Positions 17,337 to 25,640 of a DNA stretch of 64,000 bases are shown in pieces (position 1 is the stretch's first letter; every line of letters begins with the position of its first letter). The translations under genes were made by a program, and so were the position numbers. The notes under the pieces are model-generated. The model saw nothing but the letters and a program-made list of their open reading frames with translations. It did not search any database and had not been told where the DNA came from. The stretch is from Sporosarcina psychrophila (GTDB lineage: Bacteria > Bacillota > Bacilli > Bacillales_A > Planococcaceae), in contig NZ_CP014616.1 of NCBI RefSeq assembly GCF_001590685.1, forward strand, positions 805,001-869,000. The letters run 5' to 3'.

Positions 17337-17365
17337 ATAATAACAAGACGCAAGAAGAAAGTCAA
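17337..17365 (-). promoter_or_regulatory. Promoter of the 22-residue peptide gene
   Basis: On the minus strand, TTGACT (17365-17360), a 17-bp spacer and TATTAT (17342-17337). It predicts a start near 17330 and a leader of about 26 nt carrying a near-perfect Shine-Dalgarno sequence. Confidence 0.72.
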
Positions 17366-17425
17366 TACAGACTTTTCAGGTCATTTGAAATATAGCTGAG
17401 AAGGTGGGAGCGTATCGTATCGGAC

Positions 17426-17459
17426 AAAAAAAGCGTCCTCCATAGGGAAGACGCTTTTA
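17426..17459 (-). terminator. Terminator of the CNNM/CorC gene
   Basis: AAAAGCGTCTTCC and GGAGGACGCTTTTTTT (minus strand) around CTAT, two bases after the stop codon. Confidence 0.85.
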
Positions 17460-17460
17460 G

Positions 17461-18828
17461 TTAGGATTCCATTGACAATTCTGAAGTGCTGTCAGTGGAG
17501 TCCTGTTCATATTTGATGACTTCTAGGTAGAGAATATGATGACCATCCACATCTTTCACCATGAATTCAAACCCTTGTTCAATAATTTTTTCACCTTGGA
17601 TTGCTTCGAAGCGTTGGGTCATGATCCAGCCGCCGATTGTATCGATGTCCTCTTCGTTAATGGAAATACCGAGAATGTCATTTACATTTTCGATGCGCAT
17701 CTTCGCGTCTAAAATGTAATGGTTTTCCCCGAGAATTTGAATTTCTGGTACTTCATTCATATCGAATTCGTCTTGAATATCACCGACGATTTCTTCTAAA
17801 ATATCTTCGATAGTTACAAGGCCTGAAGTTCCACCATATTCATCCATTAGAATCGCCATATGAATGCGTTCTCGTTGGATTTTGAGTAGAAGGTCGGCGA
17901 TTGGTATCGATTCGATGACATGTATAATCGGTTGCATATAATTAACAATTGGTTGATGGCCAGCTGTGTCTGGTTCCTTAATGAATGCTGTCAATAGGTT
18001 TTTCATGTTGACCAGACCAATAATATGGTCTTTATCGCCATCCGTGACAGGGTAGCGTGTATATTGTTCAACACCCATCACATCGAATACTTCACGTAAT
18101 GTCATATCTTTTTCGATTGATATCATTTCTGTCCGAGGGGCCATGATTTCATTGGCAATCCGGTCATCAAATTCGAAAATCTTATTGACATATTTATATT
18201 CGGCTTGGTTAATCTCGCCGCTTTTTAAACTATCTGATAAAATCATTCGAAGTTCTTCTTCTGTATGAGCGACTTCTGATTCAGAAATCGATTTATAGCC
18301 AAGCAGTCCAACGAAGAAACGTGCAGAACCATTCATACCTTTAATAACAGGGTACATGAGGCGATAAAATAAAATAAGCGGTTTTGCAAATAACAATGTA
18401 ATGGCTTCCGCTTTTTGAATCGCGATCGTTTTAGGAGCCAATTCACCTATAACAACATGCAAAAATGTTACCGATGTGAATGCGATAATGAATGAAAGAA
18501 TACTGGAAGTACTAGCTGTTAAATCGAAATAAGAGAAAATCGGTTTTAACATTAGTTTTACAGTTGGTTCCCCGAGCATCCCGAGTCCGAGAGCAGTTAT
18601 CGTAATCCCCAATTGGCAAGCGGACAAATATTCGTCCAGATTACTAATTACCTTTCTCGCAATTACGGCACGCTGGTTACCCTCCGCAACCAGTTGGTCA
18701 ATCCGTGTTGATCTAATCTTCACAATTGCAAATTCACTCGCAACAAAAAATGCGGTGAGAGCGATCAAGACAGCAAATGCTGTCAATCGTATGGCAATAT
18801 CCAAATAATTACTTTGTTCCGAACCCAA
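17461..18828 (-). CDS. CNNM/CorC-type (hemolysin family) membrane protein
   Basis: A 455-residue protein of the DUF21-CBS-CorC/HlyC type, linked in Bacillales to magnesium export or resistance. Order: DUF21 with four membrane segments (about 10-190, including TAFFVASEFAIVKIRSTR), a CBS pair (about 215-335, with MAPRTEMISIEKD), and a CorC/HlyC domain (about 350-435). Several paralogues exist in B. subtilis (YhdP, YugS, YrkA and others), so no name is given. The TTG at 18828 lacks a nearby ribosome-binding site. A perfect AGGAGGTG at 18851-18858 lies out of phase, so the true start is uncertain. Confidence 0.87.
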   Translation of the reverse strand: MGSEQSNYLDIAIRLTAFAVLIALTAFFVASEFAIVKIRSTRIDQLVAEGNQRAVIARKVISNLDEYLSACQLGITITALGLGMLGEPTVKLMLKPIFSYFDLTASTSSILSFIIAFTSVTFLHVVIGELAPKTIAIQKAEAITLLFAKPLILFYRLMYPVIKGMNGSARFFVGLLGYKSISESEVAHTEEELRMILSDSLKSGEINQAEYKYVNKIFEFDDRIANEIMAPRTEMISIEKDMTLREVFDVMGVEQYTRYPVTDGDKDHIIGLVNMKNLLTAFIKEPDTAGHQPIVNYMQPIIHVIESIPIADLLLKIQRERIHMAILMDEYGGTSGLVTIEDILEEIVGDIQDEFDMNEVPEIQILGENHYILDAKMRIENVNDILGISINEEDIDTIGGWIMTQRFEAIQGEKIIEQGFEFMVKDVDGHHILYLEVIKYEQDSTDSTSELSMES

Positions 18829-19035
18829 ATGAGGGGGAGAACAAAGTGTACACCTCCTATAGTGGTAAAATCCTTAGTTAACTCTATGATAATTTATTTT
18901 CAAGAAAAAAACAAATAGATACTCTTGTCTTACATATATTTGCTGGTAAGGCGGTATAGCAGGACTTCTGAAAAAGGATAAGAAAAAGTTCATAGAAGTT
19001 GTTCAAGCCTCAATGAAATTCGGGGTGTGGATTGT

Positions 19036-19075
19036 AGAACGCTTGGCGCTTTGGGGATGCCTGCGCTAGGGTGTT
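19036..19075. repeat. Family 1 repeat, partial
   Basis: GAACGCTTGGCGCTTTGGGGATGCCTGCG: the head of the element only. Compare CGCTCGGCGCTTGGGGATGCC near 60093. Confidence 0.6.
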
Positions 19076-19141
19076 CATTATCGAGGAAAATATGATTTTG
19101 AGATGTATATGCCGAGATTATACTGTGATTACTAGTTGATA

Positions 19142-19280
19142 CTATATAAATTGAAATAAAGAATTCCATTGAACCGCTGCGACGCTCGGGGATGCCTCCC
19201 GCCCTAAGCCAAGCAGCTTCGCCGCCAGTCTTATGGCTTCGGCTACCCCTGTTAAGGCGCCTTCGCTCAGTATATATACC
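19142..19280. repeat. Family 1 repeat, long copy
   Basis: About 139 bp running TATATAAATTGAAATAAAG, CGCTCGGGGATGCCTCCCG, a central imperfect palindrome (CTAAGCCAAGC...GTCTTATGGC), CTTCGGCTACCCCT, AAGGCGCCTTCGCT, TATATATA. TATA-rich at both ends. The best reference copy in this window. Confidence 0.8.
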
Positions 19281-19333
19281 AGATTCAACATATATAATTA
19301 TCTGGGATGAAATGCGCTTTCTCAAATAGACCA

Positions 19334-19470
19334 TCCAGCGAAGGCGCGACTTCGTGGTAGCCGGAGCGATAAGACTGAAAGTGGTCTTCTTTCTGGCTTA
19401 TCGCGGGAGGCATCCACAAAGCGTCGAAGCGGTATTGGTAGGAGTTCTATTTCACTCCAATTATTGGGAC
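19334..19470. repeat. Family 1 repeat, long copy, inverted
   Basis: Opposite orientation to the copy 54 bp upstream: CCAGCGAAGGCGC, GGTAGCCGGAGCGATAAGACTGAAAG, CTGGCTTATCGCGGGAGGCATCC, AAGCGTCGAAGCGGTATTGG. The central arms AGACTGAAAG and CTTTCTGGCT pair. Confidence 0.75.
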
Positions 19471-19689
19471 CTTCTCAGTGGCCTACCAAAAGCTCTTGTA
19501 AAGCGCATACGCTGTATTCATTTGTTTAACATATATAGTAGCTGTTATTCATTACGTATTTCTCTGTTGGTGTCATATTCAATTTAACTCATTCATATAT
19601 TTATCCAATATTAACGAACAGTAAGATTCTCACTGACTTGAGGATTACATCATAGAAAATGGTTGAAGTAATTCTGTTTTCGAAAAGTA

Positions 19690-19717
19690 TTGACAACTCT
19701 GAAATGGAAATGATAAC
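19690..19717 (+). promoter_or_regulatory. Promoter of the bmr leader
   Basis: TTGACA at 19690-19695 and GATAAC at 19712-19717, 16 bp apart, about 45 bp ahead of the leader ORF. Confidence 0.6.
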
Positions 19718-19761
19718 CTACAAGTAGTTAGTTACTCGAAATAGAAAGGGAGGTACGGAAA

Positions 19762-19827
19762 ATGAAAAAAGTATACGTGTTCCAAAACAACAACAATAAA
19801 ATGAAACCGTACCTATCCGTGTTTTAG
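19762..19827 (+). CDS. Leader peptide, 21 residues, of the bmrCD operon
   Basis: ATG at 19762 behind a strong AAAGGGAGG site; encodes MKKVYVFQNNNNKMKPYLSV plus F. It sits between the operon promoter and a strong intrinsic terminator (19878-19917) that precedes bmrC, the layout of a ribosome-mediated attenuator. B. subtilis bmrCD is known to be controlled in this way by the small ORF bmrB; the peptide sequences are not compared here. AGGTACGG over the ribosome-binding site (19751-19758) can pair with CCGTACCT inside the ORF (19807-19814), so translation itself may be gated. Ribosome stalling by translation inhibitors is the expected trigger. Confidence 0.7.
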   Translation: MKKVYVFQNNNNKMKPYLSVF

Positions 19828-19877
19828 TTTTTAACACTAAATAAACCCGGACCGGCGCGCTTTGCCGTTCCTTTTAT

Positions 19878-19917
19878 GAGCACACGCTTATCTTAAGAAG
19901 CGTGTGCTCTTTTTTTG
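19878..19917 (+). terminator. Attenuator terminator ahead of bmrC
   Basis: GAGCACACGCTT and AAGCGTGTGCTC (12 of 12) around ATCTTAAG, followed by seven T. It lies 50 bp after the leader stop and 178 bp before bmrC, so transcription must read through it to express the transporter. Confidence 0.88.
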
Positions 19918-20001
19918 TTTTAATCTAAAGAGAAATTGGTGTTTCCACGCATTGCGTGTTGCATAAAGTTGGACTAACTAATAGGAAAAGGAGTGTTGAC
20001 G

Positions 20002-20061
20002 ATGTTAATCATCAAACAACAAAGGAAAATATTGAAAAAGGAATCTCTCGAAAGCGGATAG
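20002..20061 (+). CDS. Small ORF (19 residues) between attenuator and bmrC
   Basis: ATG at 20002 behind AAAAGGAG; encodes MLIIKQQRKILKKESLESG. Strongly basic, no hydrophobic part. It follows the attenuator and precedes bmrC by 34 bp. It may be a second leader or a coupling ORF. The good ribosome-binding site supports it; nothing else does. Confidence 0.45.
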   Translation: MLIIKQQRKILKKESLESG

Positions 20062-20095
20062 CTGTAAGAGAATAGGGAAGAAGGTTGATTGAATT

Positions 20096-21835
20096 ATGTT
20101 TTCAGTGCTATTTAAATTAAAATGGTTTTTTAAAGAAAATCGTAAGAGGTACACAGTTGCGCTTATTCTGCTGATGGTGACGAATATTCTTGTTGTTATT
20201 CCACCTTGGCTAATCGGGCAGGCAATTGACTCGATCTATACACAGACGTTGACAGCAAGATTACTTGTTATATTTATTGGTTCTATGTTTTTAATTATGC
20301 TTTTCAATTATGCAAGTAACTATGTTTGGCAATACCAATTGTTTGGCGGGGCTTATGTCATCGAACGGCAATTACGGGGAAAGCTTATGCATCATTTTCT
20401 GAAAATGACCCCCACGTTTTATGAGAAAAATAAAACAGGCGATTTGATGGCCCGTTCTACAAATGACTTACGGGCAATATCTGAGACGGCAGGTTTCGGC
20501 ATTATGACGCTTGTCGATTCGACGCTCTATTTACTGACGCTAGTCTTGACGATGGGCTTTCTCGTGTCGTGGAAATTGACGCTTGTGGCGATTTTACCGC
20601 TTCCGATTTTGGCGTTTATCATGCAGGTTTTAGGAAAGAAAATTCACGAAAGATATATGACGGCACAGCAGGCGTTCGGTGATTTGAATGATAACGTCTT
20701 GGAAGCAGTCGCGGGTGTAAGGGTTGTTCGTGCATACGTCCAGGAACGTGCATCTGAAAAAGGGTTTGCTGATATGACGGAAGATGTCTATCAGAAAAAC
20801 ATGCACGTCGAGAAGATTGACGCGCTGTTCATGCCAATTTCGAAAGTACTGACAGGTCTGACGTATATGATTGGGCTCGGTTACGGGGCCTACCTTGTAT
20901 CCATTGGTGATATGACGCTAGGGAATCTCGTTACCTTTAATGTCTATCTTGGGATGATTGTTTGGCCGATGTTTGCAATCGGTGAATTGATTAACGTTTT
21001 ACAACGCGGAAATGCGTCACTCGACCGGGTGACAGAGACGCTTGATTATGAGGAAGATGTGAAGGATCCTAAACATCCCGTGAATGTTGAACAACCTAAT
21101 AGTGTAGGTTTCCAGGATGTTACTTTCACTTATCCGACGTCGCATTCGGTCAACTTGGATGCTATTAAGCTCCATTTGAAACGTGGCGATACGCTTGGGA
21201 TAGTTGGAAAAACCGGTAGTGGAAAGACGACATTCGTCAAACAGCTACTGCGTGAATATCCATCCGGAGAAGGGGAAATCGTCTTCTCGGGAGTACCAAT
21301 GCAGTCAATGACAAAAGATCAGGTAAGGGATTGGATTGGTTACGTCCCGCAAGATCACGTTCTGTTTTCACGGTCAGTCAGGGATAATATCTTATTCGGA
21401 CGACCCGATGCAACCGAAGCGGACATTGCGGAAACGATTCGTCTGTCCTATTTTGAAAAAGATCTTGAAATGCTTCCTGAAGGACTTGAAACACTCGTCG
21501 GAGAGAAGGGTGTTGCATTATCCGGAGGGCAGAAACAGCGAATATCCATTGCACGAGCACTGGTGAAAAATCCAGAGATTCTTATTTTAGATGACTCGCT
21601 TTCTGCGGTCGATGCAAAAACGGAAGCGAAAATCATAGAAAATATTCAAACGGAACGTTCTGGAAAAACGACAATTATTACAACACACCGACTGTCTGCT
21701 ATTCAGCATGCAGACTGGATTATCGTACTTGACGATGGGCGTGTTATTGAAGAGGGAACACATGAGGGCTTACTTGGAATGAACGGCTGGTACAAAGAAC
21801 AATTCGACCGCCAACAGATTGGGGAGGTTGAATAA
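20096..21835 (+). CDS. bmrC: Heterodimeric multidrug ABC exporter subunit BmrC (YheI)
   Basis: 579-residue half-transporter: six membrane helices (about 15-310) and a nucleotide-binding domain (about 340-575). Walker A is GKTGSGKTT near 373, the signature is LSGGQKQR, and the D-loop is SAVDAKTE. The residue after the Walker B Asp is Asp (D500 by my count) rather than the catalytic Glu. B. subtilis BmrC has the same substitution, making its site degenerate in the BmrC-BmrD heterodimer. ATG at 20096; the ribosome-binding site is GGGAAGAAGG. Directly followed by its partner, one base apart. Confidence 0.93.
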   Translation: MFSVLFKLKWFFKENRKRYTVALILLMVTNILVVIPPWLIGQAIDSIYTQTLTARLLVIFIGSMFLIMLFNYASNYVWQYQLFGGAYVIERQLRGKLMHHFLKMTPTFYEKNKTGDLMARSTNDLRAISETAGFGIMTLVDSTLYLLTLVLTMGFLVSWKLTLVAILPLPILAFIMQVLGKKIHERYMTAQQAFGDLNDNVLEAVAGVRVVRAYVQERASEKGFADMTEDVYQKNMHVEKIDALFMPISKVLTGLTYMIGLGYGAYLVSIGDMTLGNLVTFNVYLGMIVWPMFAIGELINVLQRGNASLDRVTETLDYEEDVKDPKHPVNVEQPNSVGFQDVTFTYPTSHSVNLDAIKLHLKRGDTLGIVGKTGSGKTTFVKQLLREYPSGEGEIVFSGVPMQSMTKDQVRDWIGYVPQDHVLFSRSVRDNILFGRPDATEADIAETIRLSYFEKDLEMLPEGLETLVGEKGVALSGGQKQRISIARALVKNPEILILDDSLSAVDAKTEAKIIENIQTERSGKTTIITTHRLSAIQHADWIIVLDDGRVIEEGTHEGLLGMNGWYKEQFDRQQIGEVE

Positions 21836-21836
21836 T

Positions 21837-23594
21837 ATGGGTACCGGTAGACGCTTACTCCACTACGCACTTGACTATAAAAAATTATTACTGACAGGTA
21901 TTATTCTTCTCGCGTTCGCAGTCGCTGCGGATCTAATGGGACCAATGATTGCCAAGAAAATCATTGATGACCACATTGCAGGGGCTACTGGCGGGGGCAT
22001 GGATTTCGCTCCGATTGCCAAGCTGCTTGCCATCTTTTTCGGGCTCGCCGTGGTAACTGCGATACTGAGGTATTTCCAGTATTTATTGATGCAACAGGCG
22101 GCAAATCGTATCATACAGAAAATGCGTAATGATCTGTACGAACATATTCAGACATTGCCAATCCGCTATTTTGATAATTTGCCTGCTGGGAAAGTTGTTG
22201 CAAGAATTACAAATGACACGGAAGCGATCCGTAACTTATATGTGACGGTCGTTTCACAGTTCGCAATTAGCGGAATGTACATTACAGGAATCTTCATTGC
22301 AATGTTCATTTTGGATCCTAAAATGGGTGCTATCACGTTATTTGTCTTACCAATACTTTATATTTGGATGAAGGCATACAGAAAATTCGCTTCGAAGGTT
22401 AACCATATCATCCGCGGAAAAGTGAGTGACATGAATGCGATGATTAATGAATCAATCAATGGCATGACAATCATTCAGGCATTTCGTCGTGAAAAGCAGA
22501 TGGAAGAGGAATTCCGTGACTTGAATGATGAACACTTCCGCTATCAGAACAAACTGCTAAAAGTGGAGGCGGCGACTTCACATAACCTTGTCGACGTAAT
22601 CCGGTCATTGACCTTTGTGTTCTTTATCTGGTATTTTGGCGGTGCTTCGATCTCCACAGAAAGTTTCATTTCAGTTGGAATGCTCTATGCTTTCGTAGAC
22701 TATATTACACGGTTGTTCAACCCGGTGACGGGCATTGTAAACCAGTTCGCCCGTCTCGAGCATTCACTTGTGGCGGCAGAGCGTGTCTTCAAATTATTGG
22801 ACCGTGAAGGGGAGCCGGTAAGCGACGACAAAATCGCCCGTTACCAGGGAAATGTCCGCTTTGAGAATGTCTGGTTCGCTTATAAGGATGAAGAATATGT
22901 CTTAAAGGATCTTTCATTCGGAGCAAAGCAGGGAGAAACGGTCGCACTTGTCGGCCATACTGGATCGGGAAAAAGTTCAATCATGAATTTACTGTTCCGC
23001 TTCTATGACGCTTCGAAAGGGAAGATTACGATTGACGGACTAAACATCAGTGACATGCCACGTCAGACGATTCGTGATCATATGGGTATTGTTCTGCAAG
23101 ACCCTTACTTGTTTAGTGGGACAGTCGAGTCGAACATTAGCTTAGGTGACTCACGCATTACACGCGAAAAAGTGCAACATTCGCTAGATGCAGTCGGTGG
23201 GGAACTGGTATTGAAACATTTGCCAGGCGGAATTGACGAGCCAGTTGTGGAAAAAGGGAGTACGCTCTCTTCTGGACAGCGCCAGCTTATTTCATTCGCA
23301 CGGGCGCTTGCGTTCGATCCTGCCATTCTTATTCTGGATGAAGCGACGTCCAACATCGACACGGAAACAGAGGAAATCATCCAACATGCGATGGACGTAC
23401 TGAAAAAAGGGCGTACAACGTTCATCATTGCCCATAGACTCTCTACTATTAAGAACGCGGATCGTATTTTAGTGTTAGATCGCGGGGAGATTGTTGAACA
23501 AGGCTCACATGATGAGTTGCTTATGCTTGGTGGGCAATATGCTCAAATGTATAAATTGCAGGCGGGAACTTCTGGTACTCCGAAAGTTGAATGA
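21837..23594 (+). CDS. bmrD: Heterodimeric multidrug ABC exporter subunit BmrD (YheH)
   Basis: 585-residue half-transporter pairing with BmrC to export drugs such as Hoechst dye, doxorubicin or mitoxantrone (known for B. subtilis). Six membrane helices precede a nucleotide-binding domain with Walker A GHTGSGKSS, signature LSSGQRQ, and an intact catalytic Glu in LILDEATSNID (E502). The signature reads LSSGQ instead of LSGGQ. ATG at 21837, one base after the bmrC stop; its GGGGAGG site lies in the end of bmrC. Upstream in-frame codons overlap that site and are rejected. Confidence 0.93.
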   Translation: MGTGRRLLHYALDYKKLLLTGIILLAFAVAADLMGPMIAKKIIDDHIAGATGGGMDFAPIAKLLAIFFGLAVVTAILRYFQYLLMQQAANRIIQKMRNDLYEHIQTLPIRYFDNLPAGKVVARITNDTEAIRNLYVTVVSQFAISGMYITGIFIAMFILDPKMGAITLFVLPILYIWMKAYRKFASKVNHIIRGKVSDMNAMINESINGMTIIQAFRREKQMEEEFRDLNDEHFRYQNKLLKVEAATSHNLVDVIRSLTFVFFIWYFGGASISTESFISVGMLYAFVDYITRLFNPVTGIVNQFARLEHSLVAAERVFKLLDREGEPVSDDKIARYQGNVRFENVWFAYKDEEYVLKDLSFGAKQGETVALVGHTGSGKSSIMNLLFRFYDASKGKITIDGLNISDMPRQTIRDHMGIVLQDPYLFSGTVESNISLGDSRITREKVQHSLDAVGGELVLKHLPGGIDEPVVEKGSTLSSGQRQLISFARALAFDPAILILDEATSNIDTETEEIIQHAMDVLKKGRTTFIIAHRLSTIKNADRILVLDRGEIVEQGSHDELLMLGGQYAQMYKLQAGTSGTPKVE

Positions 23595-23607
23595 CAAGGA
23601 TATGACG

Positions 23608-23646
23608 AAGGGGACTTCCGTGTAAGTGGGAAGTTCCTTTTTTCTT
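23608..23646 (+). terminator. Terminator of bmrCD
   Basis: AAGGGGACTTCC and GGAAGTTCCTTTTTT form a 12-bp stem with two G-T pairs around GTGTAAGTG. Confidence 0.75.
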
Positions 23647-23817
23647 TGTGATTAAGCTCCAAGTGACTGCTTTATTGTTGCCCGTACTACCCGGTGTGTG
23701 GTCCAGCTGTTGCCACAATTTGAAGGGTACAAATGGTGTCAATAACTGGCACGATGCATTTGAGTTGTTGAAAAACTATTCTGAAAGACGTATCTTTAGA
23801 GTAACGAAGTATCTCGT

Positions 23818-25101
23818 ATGGAAAGTTGGAGTAGCATGGGGAAATGGTATGCGGATTGGAAGTTGAAAATATCTTCATTCAATAAAAACGTCAGGCTGTT
23901 CATGCTAGCGAACGTGCTCATCCAGATCGGGATGGGTGTATTCATGGTCATGTACAATCTCTATATAAAAGAGTTAGGAATGCCTGAAACTATCAACGGA
24001 AAAGTCATTTCTATGACGGCGTTGGCTTCGGCAATTATGCTCGTTCCAGCCGGATTTCTAAGTGATAAATTCGGTCGGAAATGGATGATTGTCGGCGGTG
24101 CAATTTTCGGAGGAATGACATTGTTTTACCGAAGTGTCGCTGTTGCTGAAACGCCAATTATTTACGCAGCATTTCTGACGGGGTTATTCATGGCATTCGT
24201 GCAAGTTTCGGGTGTGCCATTTCTCGCTGAAAACTCAAAGCCCGCCGAACGGGTCCATATGTTTAGTATCCACTTCGCCCTCATGACGGTTGCGAATGTT
24301 ATCGGCAGTTTGCTTGGGGGCGTTATCGCTGACGTACTAGAAGTCCTCTTGGCTCTCGATGCAGCTGATGCGATTCGTTGGGCGCTTCTAACGGGGGCAA
24401 CCATTTTTATAATTGGTTTACTTCCCTTATTTAAACTTCAAAACAAGCCGCCTAAACCGGTGCAAGTGAAGAAAACGTCCGTTGAACCTGTGGACGAAGA
24501 GATTGAGAAAGTCGACAGCAGCTTCAGACGGAATATCATTCTGATTTTCCATTTCTCATTTGCGAGTTTGCTGATTGGTTTTGGTTCAGGTCTTGTTGTG
24601 CCGTACTTGAATTTATATTTCTCAAACCGATTTGATGCCTCAAATGCATACATTGGTCTTATTTTATCACTTGGATCTGCGATGACGGCGGTAGCTATGC
24701 TTATTGGTCCGGCATTAGTGAAAAAGGTTGGGAAAGTGAAAGCACTTATCCTATTCCAAATGCTGTCTATTCCATTTTTACTATTAACGGCCTATACGAC
24801 ATCCCTGTTGTTAGCATCACTCGGATTCCTTATGCGCCAGGCACTCATGAATGCGGGGAATCCGATTCAAAGTGCTATTGCAATGGAAATTGTTGCGGAT
24901 AAATACAAAGGGCTTGCTAACTCAGTGAACCAAACTGTATTTAATATTGGATGGGCAGCGATGGGGCCTGTAGCAGCGGGGCTTGTTATTGCAAGTGGTT
25001 CGTATTGGGGCTATGCCTATGCATTCACAATCACAGCAGGACTCTATGTTGTTTCCTCGACGTACTATTACTTCATTTTTGGCAGAAGAAATTTGTCGTA
25101 G
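23818..25101 (+). CDS. MFS transporter
   Basis: A 427-residue major facilitator with about twelve membrane segments split by a charged central loop (about 205-240, KPPKPVQVKK...). The motif after helix 2 reads GFLSDKFGRKWMIVGG near residues 80-95, the classic MFS loop. The substrate is unknown; the nearby multidrug exporter makes a drug or metabolite efflux role plausible but unproven. The start is uncertain: ATGs at 23818, 23836 and 23848 are in frame, and only the second has a GGAG close by. Confidence 0.87.
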   Translation: MESWSSMGKWYADWKLKISSFNKNVRLFMLANVLIQIGMGVFMVMYNLYIKELGMPETINGKVISMTALASAIMLVPAGFLSDKFGRKWMIVGGAIFGGMTLFYRSVAVAETPIIYAAFLTGLFMAFVQVSGVPFLAENSKPAERVHMFSIHFALMTVANVIGSLLGGVIADVLEVLLALDAADAIRWALLTGATIFIIGLLPLFKLQNKPPKPVQVKKTSVEPVDEEIEKVDSSFRRNIILIFHFSFASLLIGFGSGLVVPYLNLYFSNRFDASNAYIGLILSLGSAMTAVAMLIGPALVKKVGKVKALILFQMLSIPFLLLTAYTTSLLLASLGFLMRQALMNAGNPIQSAIAMEIVADKYKGLANSVNQTVFNIGWAAMGPVAAGLVIASGSYWGYAYAFTITAGLYVVSSTYYYFIFGRRNLS

Positions 25102-25162
25102 GAATAGGGTGTCAGAAAAATCTGGTTCATTAGTGGTATAATAAATAAAAAGGGGTGTTCTT

Positions 25163-25399
25163 ATGGACATTACCATTATAGCTGTTGTTGCCATTGTATT
25201 GGGACTCGGAGGTATGGTGTTGATTGGTTTTGCAATCTACAAGACACTTTTTAATAAGAAGAAGTCAGGAAATATGTTTACGCCTTTTACGCCTTATGAC
25301 GATATGACGAGGGGAACAAATGACACGAACAGTAATAAGTACTTGGAAGAAGATACAAGGCACGCGGTTGGCATAGAGGAAACGAGAAATGTAGAATAA
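25163..25399 (+). CDS. Small membrane-anchored protein (DUF3951-like)
   Basis: 78 residues: one N-terminal membrane span (about 4-28, IIAVVAIVLGLGGMVLIGFA), a basic stop (NKKKSGN), then an acidic tail. The FTPFTPYDDMTRG segment after the span recalls the small DUF3951 family of Bacillales; a tentative match from memory. ATG at 25163 behind AAAAAGGGG. Function unknown. Ends in a bidirectional terminator. Confidence 0.7.
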   Translation: MDITIIAVVAIVLGLGGMVLIGFAIYKTLFNKKKSGNMFTPFTPYDDMTRGTNDTNSNKYLEEDTRHAVGIEETRNVE

Positions 25400-25434
25400 C
25401 AAAACTCCCTGCATACAATATGCAGGGAGTTTTG
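25400..25434. terminator. Bidirectional terminator
   Basis: AAAACTCCCTGCATA, loop CAA, TATGCAGGGAGTTTT, between converging small genes. Confidence 0.9.
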
Positions 25435-25587
25435 TTATTCACCGCGTCTGGCTTGTGTTTCTTTCCAGGCATTTTGTTCTTCTGGTACTCGACTTTTATC
25501 TTCAAAGACATTTTCAGTTTTCTGATCTTGTACTTTTAACTGTTCCTTTTCTTTACGCAACTCTTCAGGGGATTTTTCTTTATTCAT
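25435..25587 (-). CDS. Small hydrophilic protein, 50 residues
   Basis: The ATG at 25587 lies six bases after a perfect AAGGAGG, which decides the start over a longer upstream frame. The product is very charged and rich in Lys, Glu and Gln (KSPEELRKEKEQLKVQDQ), with no hydrophobic core, so it is probably unstructured. Small proteins of this type are common in sporulating Bacillales; I do not recognise the family. It may be transcribed with yheE, 53 bp upstream. Confidence 0.65.
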   Translation of the reverse strand: MNKEKSPEELRKEKEQLKVQDQKTENVFEDKSRVPEEQNAWKETQARRGE

Positions 25588-25640
25588 ACTGCGCCTCCTT
25601 AATACGTCATGAAGGACAGTATTCCCGAAGTTTGTACAAA

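Larger units (their letters stand above)
18829..19680. other. Repeat-rich spacer without a gene
   Basis: About 850 bp with no credible coding frame; the frames at 18990-19334 and 19354-19587 lie inside repeats. It contains one partial and two long copies of the family 1 repeat, the long ones in opposite orientation. Confidence 0.7.

Noticed and set aside
18990..19587. ORFs of 114 and 77 codons
   Set aside because: Both lie in family 1 repeats and start without ribosome-binding sites.
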